Part shown: positions 58,201-64,000 of the stretch, one piece after another
How positions within the stretch are numbered: position 1 is the stretch's first letter
How the letters are laid out: every line of letters begins with the position of its first letter
Assembly (NCBI GenBank): GCA_014058105.1
Contig: JACGCM010000630.1
Span: 308,506-372,505 of the forward strand
Length of the DNA stretch: 64,000 bases
From: Kingdonia uniflora
Taxonomy: Eukaryota > Streptophyta > Magnoliopsida > Ranunculales > Circaeasteraceae
Direction: 5' to 3'
The notes under the pieces: model-generated
The model's database searches: none
Told to the model about the DNA's origin: nothing
The model's input: the letters and a program-made list of their open reading frames with translations, nothing else
Program-made: the position numbers and the translations under genes

Positions 58201-59812
58201 CTATTACGCCCATCTTGCTAAGTTGGTAACGTTCAATTTATATTACTTTTCTATGCTCTTATTGTTGCTACTATGTCTTATATTTGTTATACTTATATTT
58301 AAATGAGAAGATCGTGATTTTTGTTTGATCCTATTTTGCATTAATTATTCTTTTCTCAAACATATCAGGCTGGTATCCCGGATGGCGTGCTCAATGTTGT
58401 TAATGGATTTGGCGAGAAAGCCGGTGCAGCTATGAGCTCTCATATGGACATTGATAAGGTGAATCTCTAGCTAATGTTGTTCTTCCCATACATACATAGT
58501 GATACATATGTCAAGATTTGTTCTTGTATTAACCATGCATTGGTTTTTCAGATAAGTTTTACAGGGTCTACAGAAGTTGGAAGAATAGTTATGAAAGCTG
58601 CAGCAGAAAGCAATTTGAAGGTTGTTTCACTTGAGTTGGGTGGAAAATCACCTGTCATAATCTTTGATGACGCTGATGTTGATACTGCTGTTGATCTCGC
58701 TTTTCTCGGCTTTTTATATAACAAGGCAATTACTGTTTCAAGAACTTTAAATGTAATCTTGCACTAATATAGATCCAAAAACTAACTTTGGTAATTAATT
58801 GAATGATTTTCAGGGAGAAGTATGTGTTGCTGGATCTCGTGTTTACGTTCAGGAAGGTATTTACGACGAGTTTGTGAAAAAAATAGCTGTGAAAGCAAAT
58901 AATTGGGTGGTAGGAGATCCTTTTGATCCCCGTGTTCAACAAGGACCTCAGGTATCTTAAGTTTACATTATAGTTCATAATTACATTTATCTAAACCCTC
59001 AAAGCTCTAGCTAATTTTCACTTTATGTGGTATAGGTTGATAAAAATCAATTCGAGAAAGTTCTTTCATATATTGAGTATGGAAAGAGAGCCGGAGCTAC
59101 CTTGCTCACTGGGGGTAAAGCTTGTGGTGATAAGGGATATTATATTGAGCCCACCATTTTTACAGACGTCACGGTAATTTTATATTCCTAAGAATGCACG
59201 ATGCACCGTGCGTATTAGCATATGTTTTAAAGAAGGCAAAATTGTTGAATAAGGCACTGCTTTGTTACACCAGAAATATGATCCCGAATGATTCTCGTGT
59301 AGAAAGCTGTATCAGGATGTACTAATTTTGATTTGTTTTTTTGCCATGTATTGATCAGGAGAATATGTCAATTCTTAAGGATGAAATATTTGGGCCAGTT
59401 TTGTCTCTGATGAAGTTCAAGTAAGTCTTGATTTATCTTTTATGCCATTGCAACTCATACATTTTATAATCCAAAACCTTACACAATTTTGGAATATCTG
59501 GAAACAAAATCATTTGATATTCTGTAATTTTGTTATAGGACTATTGAGGAAGCAATTGAGAAGGCTAACAATACGAAATACGGTCTAGCAGCAGGAATTG
59601 TGACTAAGGACTTAAACGTGGCTAACAGAGTTTCGAGATCGATTCGTGCTGGTACAATTTGGATCAATTGTTACATGGCTTTTGATAGAGACGTTCCTTT
59701 TGGTGGCTACAAGATGAGTGGGTTTGGAAAGGATAATGGATTAGAGGCGTTGCACAAGTATCTCAATGTTAAATCTGTTGTAACCCCCCTTTACAATTCT
59801 CCATGGCTTTAG
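55257..59812 (+). CDS. ALDH2C4: Aldehyde dehydrogenase family 2 member C4-like, copy B
   Basis: Same enzyme class and predicted cytosolic phenylpropanoid role as the gene at 34099. Exons: 55257-55368, 57380-57522, 57842-58225, 58369-58458, 58552-58725, 58814-58951, 59036-59173, 59359-59420, 59539-59812. All nine exon lengths equal those of copy A; the product is 504 residues with no stop or frameshift. Catalytic Glu271 and Cys305 (GEVC), [12 protein letters not shown] and EIFGPV are all present. The GC donor of intron 5 is shared. Exons 3 and 4 are identical to copy A, while exon 5 differs at nine sites by my count. Intron 1 carries a different insertion (55993-56893). The start was chosen by equivalence with copy A; an in-frame ATG at 55128 lies in the conserved leader. 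Confidence 0.95.
55993..56893. mobile_element. Foldback or Mutator-like element, ALDH copy B intron 1
   Basis: About 900 bp with long imperfect inverted ends: left 'ggagaaaaagtttagtccta' and 'cgacatatgtcctatctaac'; right, reversed, 'ggagaaaaaatttggtacta' and 'caacatgtgtcctatttaac'. Both flanks carry CAAAGC. The empty site is in copy A intron 1 ('cgtcacagagcgcatgc', about 35080). The interior has a (TTTA)n run near 56265 and another repeat piece near 56530-56590. No transposase. Confidence 0.75.
58726..58727 (+). other. GC splice donor, ALDH copy B intron 5
   Basis: AAG|GCAATT, a weaker match than in copy A, joined to the acceptor before GGAGAAGTATG at 58814. Confidence 0.8.
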
Positions 59813-60131
59813 TGCTCCACCTTACAGCCTATTAGTACGCAGACATCGTAAGTTTCGGTCCACGTAAATATATTATTTTTCATTTTATCTTTACAAAGGT
59901 TCTCTCTCTGCAGATTGTATTTATCATTTTTAATCGTTATATTGAAATATAGATGGAGTTTTGTGTATCTATCATAAAATAATTTTAGCCTGGCAATTTA
60001 CAATCCTCTCATCTGTTGTTTTTAGTAAGTTCGAGATCAACATATATGTATTTACTCTTCTTTGGTTTTTGTTAATTTCTTTCAAGAGATGCATGTATGC
60101 TGTTTCCTTTACATCCCTTGACACCACTACC
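59813..60131. other. 3' flank of ALDH copy B
   Basis: The first 110 bp match the 3' flank of copy A up to 'tctctgca'; then the two diverge, copy A entering the protease fragment. No gene. Confidence 0.6.
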
Positions 60132-60380
60132 AGGAATTTCTTGGGAAAAAACATCAAATTGGTTTGTGATTGTTGAGCCCTGCCGTGGAAGCCGAACTCC
60201 GATTCGATCCGATTTGAGCACAAACAAACTAAAGGAATAAACACAATCACAAGATAACACACATTTAAGGTGGTTCGGCAAGTTGCCTACGTCCACACAA
60301 GAGAGAGAGATAGAGTTTTATTCAAAGATCCAAAGTTACAATCACAAACCAATTTGAGGTTTTTTCTCAAGAAATTCCTC
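60132..60380. repeat. Inverted repeat at LTR edge
   Basis: 60132-60172 ('aggaatttcttgggaaaaaa' onward) is the reverse complement, with a few mismatches, of about 60339-60380 inside the LTR. It suggests a second LTR piece in opposite orientation at this edge. Confidence 0.65.
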
Positions 60381-60624
60381 ACACAAAGATCTCACAAGGG
60401 GTTCTTAAGAAATACCCTAAGTCTCCCTTATATACTTGAGAGCCTTATTATATCAACACGGATCAAGAGGCAAAATCAATGGTCGAAGCGACATCTAAGT
60501 ATTTGCATCCGAATCTTACTGGTCGGTTTTCAACAAGGTTAGGATGGAAATCCCGATTATAAGCTTATCACCCTACTTCTATCCTATCACCTAACTTCCA
60601 TCCGGATTCCTCCTTTACCCGACA
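60171..60624 (-). mobile_element. 3' LTR of a Copia element
   Basis: 454 bp from TGTTGAGCCC to ACCCGACA. To its right the minus strand reads GAGGTGGAGAAT, a Copia polypurine tract, then further internal sequence with an RT remnant in the same orientation. Confidence 0.7.
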
Positions 60625-60640
60625 ATTCTCCACCTCGGTG
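60625..60640 (-). other. Copia polypurine tract
   Basis: Minus strand CACCGAGGTGGAGAAT next to the LTR start TGTCGGGT. Confidence 0.65.
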
Positions 60641-60721
60641 AAGATTTCCTCAAATCTGAGCCAAACTTTGCTAACCCATCAAATCGAAACCTCCCTCACC
60701 AATGTCCTCAAAGACCTTTAC

Positions 60722-61015
60722 AAGTAACCGTCCAGAAGAACCCAAACAAACAAACGTCCCAAAGGACCTAACTAAACAAACGTCCCAAAGGACCAAATCA
60801 AACAAACGACCCAAGGAACCCAAGCAAACAAAAGTCTTGAAGGACCCAAACAAGCAAACGTCCCGAAGGACCCAAAATAACCAAACGTCCCAAAGGACCA
60901 AAGCGAGCAAACGTTCCAAGGAACCCAAACAAACAAACGTCCCAAAGGACATAAACAAACAAACGTCCCAAAAGACCAAATCGAGTAAACGTCCCAAAGG
61001 ACCCAATCGACTGTA
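60722..61015. repeat. 26-bp minisatellite, eleven units
   Basis: The core 'acgtcccaaaggacc' recurs with starts of the CGTCC core at 60729, 60755, 60781, 60807, 60833, 60859, 60886, 60912, 60938, 60964 and 60990: a 26-bp period with one 27. It lies between the RT remnant and the polypurine tract of the Copia element. Frames on both strands stay open over more than 100 codons because of the repeat. Confidence 0.9.
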
Positions 61016-61079
61016 CTAAATCAATGGTTTCCTACATACCGTCGATCAAGTCGCTAGTAGTTCCCAAAATCCCCGTAAG

Positions 61080-61238
61080 GGGCCAAATCAATCTACAGGA
61101 AAGAGACGCACCGTTCCATTCTCTCTATCTTTATGAATCTCCATACCAAGAGTCCATTTGTACCATTGTCTTGGAGGCTTTTTCAAACCGTACAACGATC
61201 TCTTCAGCAATTGACATACATAATCTTCATTTCTAGCA
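61080..61238 (-). pseudogene. Copia reverse transcriptase with core deleted
   Basis: The minus strand reads NEDYVCQLLKRSLYGLKKPP, then RQWYKW, and directly in frame LGMEIHKDRENGTVRLF. In intact Copia RT the segments KQAPRQWY and LGMEI.RDR are about 110 residues apart with the catalytic YVDD between them. The catalytic core has been removed in frame, so it is a dead remnant. Confidence 0.8.
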
Positions 61239-61885
61239 ACTGTAAACTGTAATGACCGTATTTTTTATTTTTTTATTATTACTCTTTATATTCCAAATAT
61301 GCATATTCCTATTCTTTAACTTCCGCATATACTTCTTTGCATCATACATCTGCATATTCTCCTATCCATAATGCATCTATATCATTCTTAGTGCCAGGTT
61401 TGGTTTGGATTCCTTTTTGGTAGCGTTTTGGTGGTTTGATGGTTTTGGCTGTTTGATGTTTTGGTGTTTTAGTTTGTTTGTGTGGTGCGTGTTCGGAGAG
61501 TGATTTCTATATCCGGAAAGGGTTTTCTGCTTCTCTCCTTCGCGTGGGTTATAGCGTTTTCGATTCCGGGAATTTTTGGCATTTCCGATTTTCGTTATGG
61601 GGTGGAGAAATAGGGATTAGCTACCCTTGATTTCTCAATGCCTATCAGACCGTCGTCGGACTCCTTCCATCCATTTTTATTCCTTCCGGCTATGTTTCTA
61701 GCTGTTAGATTCCTTTTCTGAGTTTTAGGAGTTCTGATGGCCGTTAAGCGGTAGAGGTGGTGTTTAGACCTTGGGAACCCTTTGTGATGGTTGTTCGGGT
61801 TGTTCCAGTCTTCTGAGGGTCTTGGTGTGGTGTATGGTTCAGGAGGACCTCTGAGTAACATCATTTTTGGAGTTTTCCCAGATTG

Positions 61886-62159
61886 TCGTTCGAACGAGGC
61901 CCTTTGTCGTTCGAACGAGTTTCAGTGTCTTCTGAACATTTTAAGTGTCTTCTGGACGTTTTGCCTTTTGGACAGATTGTCGTTCGAACGAGATTCATTT
62001 TCGTTCGAACGAGTTGATTCTTTCCTCCTGGAATTTGGCTCAAGAGCCCTTGGTCGTTCGAACGACTTTCGTATCCGTTCGAACGAGTTGATTTATTCCT
62101 CCTGGAATTTGGCCCAAGATCTTTTTGTCGTTCGAATGACTTTCGTATCCGTTCGAACG
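61886..62159 (+). promoter_or_regulatory. TTCGAA palindrome array, four pairs, 74-bp period
   Basis: Pairs at 61886/61907, 61981/62002, 62055/62076 and 62129/62150, each offset 21 bp; the last three pairs repeat at 74 bp. The spacer 'tcctggaatttggc.caaga' is shared with 27845-27870 and 24040-24060. The last unit ends about 10 bp before the TATA-rich box. Confidence 0.75.
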
Positions 62160-62167
62160 ACTTGTCG

Positions 62168-62180
62168 TTTATATATATAT
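62168..62180 (+). promoter_or_regulatory. TATA-rich core promoter candidate
   Basis: TTTATATATATAT followed by a pyrimidine-rich leader, directly after the palindrome array. Confidence 0.5.
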
Positions 62181-64000
62181 CATCCTTCATTCTCTCTCCT
62201 CATTTTCTTTTTTTTTTCTCTCTCTCCTCTCCTTAACTGATTTCCCTCTCCTCCAAACTCATAATCCAATCTTCCCCTTTCGCTCACAGATTCATCGCCG
62301 AGCTTCGCCGCAACCTTCTCTCCTATCCTTGGTAAGTAATTCTCGATTCCCTTTCGGTCAATTTCTTTCGATTCGACGTAGGGTTTAATTTATAGGGTTT
62401 GGGTTTTGTTGTTGTTTTCTTAAATTGATTGGTTGTTTGTTGTTCTCCATTGTTGGTGTGAGATTATCAGGCATTCCGTTGCCGTTCCGTGGATTTTGGT
62501 TGGGTTTTCAAGTTGGATTTTTCCGCAGGACTTGGATTTTTATCAGGCGAGTTTTATTCTAGCATTATTAAGTTTCCATACTAGTTTCTGGGTATTGTTT
62601 TAGAGAGTCATATTGAGCTTAGAGATGCTTTGTGATTAACTATAATTTGACCTAAGAATTATTCGGTTATAGTGTTAACCTGTAGTTTGGGGTTGCAAGT
62701 ATTTTGGAGTTGGTTTATGGTTCGTATAGGACCTGAGTTTAGTTAGTGGTGGTTGGGTTAGCGTTCTCGTGGCTTGCTCAGGAATGACCCTTCCAGCCTT
62801 AAGAGATTGCTGGGTTGGGTGTAGTGACGGTTAGGTTGCTGTGTCGGCTATGCATAGTCGGTGCAACCGAGTCCCTATCCATCCTGTTTGGGTTGCGGGT
62901 GAGCGGCAGCTGTGTTGTTTTCTTATGCACCTATTGTACCTTTATAACTTATAACACATCTTTCAAAACTTATTGAGATTGGATACACGAACACTCCGTT
63001 TCGGTTGACCTCCGATATGATCCAAGGAGTCCGTGAGATCGGGTTAAAAGACACGATGAGATTGGGAATGGCACTATCATACCTAGTTCAACCACTCTGG
63101 AGTGTAAAATGGTATGAGGCAGAGTTATGGAGATCCCAACTTATTCCACGGTGAGGTTAAAACTCCTTGAAATGATACAGACTATTACTCCGCGGGTTGA
63201 TGCACCCAAATCCACTTTGACAAGTGCGACCATCCTAGCTTGGTCGAGCTTAACCAAATGTACAGTGTATCCTTTTAATGATCTCTTTAAGAAAGCATTA
63301 GACATTAGCGGTTGATCAAACAACTTATAATAAGATCGCGTACACTTTTAAATCATGAATCATTCTGCATTAGGGGATATTTATGGGAATCCCTGCTCAT
63401 CATAACATATCATTGCATCTAGGGAAGTATGAGATTATCCTAGTCATCACTTCACGTCAATGGCATTGCATATTATCATATCATCACATTCTCTTCTCAT
63501 ATTCCTTACTCTACTCTCTCTCACATTCCTTATCTATTATCTCCTCTCATCAACTTTATTTCCTTTCTTATCAACTCTGTATCTGTTATGGTCACTTATA
63601 TATTGCTAGATTGTATTACCTATTTTATATTACATTCATCTCTACTCTAATTTTAGTACCAGTTGTTAGTAAGTATTTAGTTCTGTTGGATTAGTGAGCT
63701 CGTTGTTTAATCACTCTCGCATTTTAACACATTTCAGAGGTTGAGTAGCTTGGACTGTCGCAAGGTCAGCCAGCTCAGAGACGATTTTACCGCGCAGATT
63801 TCCATTAGTTCCAGATTTCTGTAGGTGTTCTCAGTATATGTCGCTGAGCTTTTATTCAAGTATTGTATTCGTTTCGACAGATATGTATATATATGTCTTT
63901 TGCTTCCGCGTTATAGTGCTATTTCTTTACTCTGTGATTATTGCTATATGTGAATAGCCGAGCCAGAATTTGTCTACGGCTTGACTATTTGTGGGGTAGA

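Larger units (their letters stand above)
61248..64000 (+). mobile_element. Long LTR-like sequence, right end beyond window
   Basis: A TGTAATGACC start inside the Copia remnant, a palindrome array, a TATA-rich box at 62168 and a leader with a donor-like GGTAAGTAA near 62330 suggest the U3-R-U5 of a large LTR, perhaps of a chromovirus-type Gypsy element. No protein domain is recognised up to the window end. The second half (62350-64000) could instead be unrelated repeat DNA. The frames at 63127 and 63383 are unrecognised. Confidence 0.4.

Noticed and set aside
60671..61019. Open frames of 105 and 111 codons on opposite strands
   Set aside because: Both are translations of the 26-bp minisatellite; 26 is not a multiple of three and no domain is seen.
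61886..62159. Regular spaced palindromes as a CRISPR array
   Set aside because: The DNA is plant nuclear, the repeats are 10-12 bp, spacers are alternately 11 and about 43 bp and partly shared, and no cas genes exist.
63383..63694. 103-codon Ser/Leu/Tyr-rich frame
   Set aside because: Composition of a TC-rich stretch, no domain, next to LTR-like sequence.

Overview
The window is nuclear DNA from a flowering plant, most likely a dicot. It is AT-rich, its genes carry spliceosomal introns, and most of it is decayed transposable elements: Ty3/Gypsy, Ty1/Copia, hAT, CACTA, Mutator-like, Tourist-like MITE and SINE. The only intact protein-coding genes I can support are two nine-exon copies of a cytosolic family-2 aldehyde dehydrogenase (ALDH2C4/REF1 type), at 34.1-39.2 kb and 55.3-59.8 kb. 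Both encode 504 residues. I cannot name the species.

Layout. 1-1.4 kb: the 3' end of an LTR element. 4.2-21.3 kb: two Tat-type Gypsy elements fused head to tail as internal-LTR-internal-LTR; the first lacks its 5' part, and the second has accessory ORFs on the opposite strand. 21.3-28.5 kb: a reverse-strand Copia-type element with a gag remnant, two LTRs of unequal length and no recognisable pol. 28.6-60 kb: a duplicated region in which each copy has an upstream non-coding block and an ALDH gene. Differences between the copies are mostly transposon insertions, and the paralogous copy preserves several empty sites, so element ends and target duplications can be read directly. Between the genes lie an Athila-type gag, a WAK/LRK10L-like ectodomain fragment, a CACTA end, papain-family protease fragments, a kinase fragment and a three-exon fragment of an unrecognised gene. 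60-64 kb: a reverse-strand Copia remnant with a 26-bp minisatellite, then a long LTR-like sequence that runs off the window.

The most unusual signal is a family of short palindromes centred on TTCGAA that recurs in several LTR-like sequences. In family A the 10-bp core CGTTCGAACG comes in pairs. All 18 pairs I measured are offset by exactly 21 bp, and where pairs repeat regularly the period is 74 bp. Family B (CTATTCGAATAG type) occurs as looser arrays with steps near 20-22 bp. The arrays tend to lie upstream of a TATA-like box in the inferred direction of transcription, which suggests a cis-regulatory module.

The ALDH enzymes are expected to oxidise coniferaldehyde and sinapaldehyde to ferulic and sinapic acids in the cytosol. 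The two genes share identical exons 3 and 4 but have diverged in promoter and other exons, consistent with local gene conversion after duplication.
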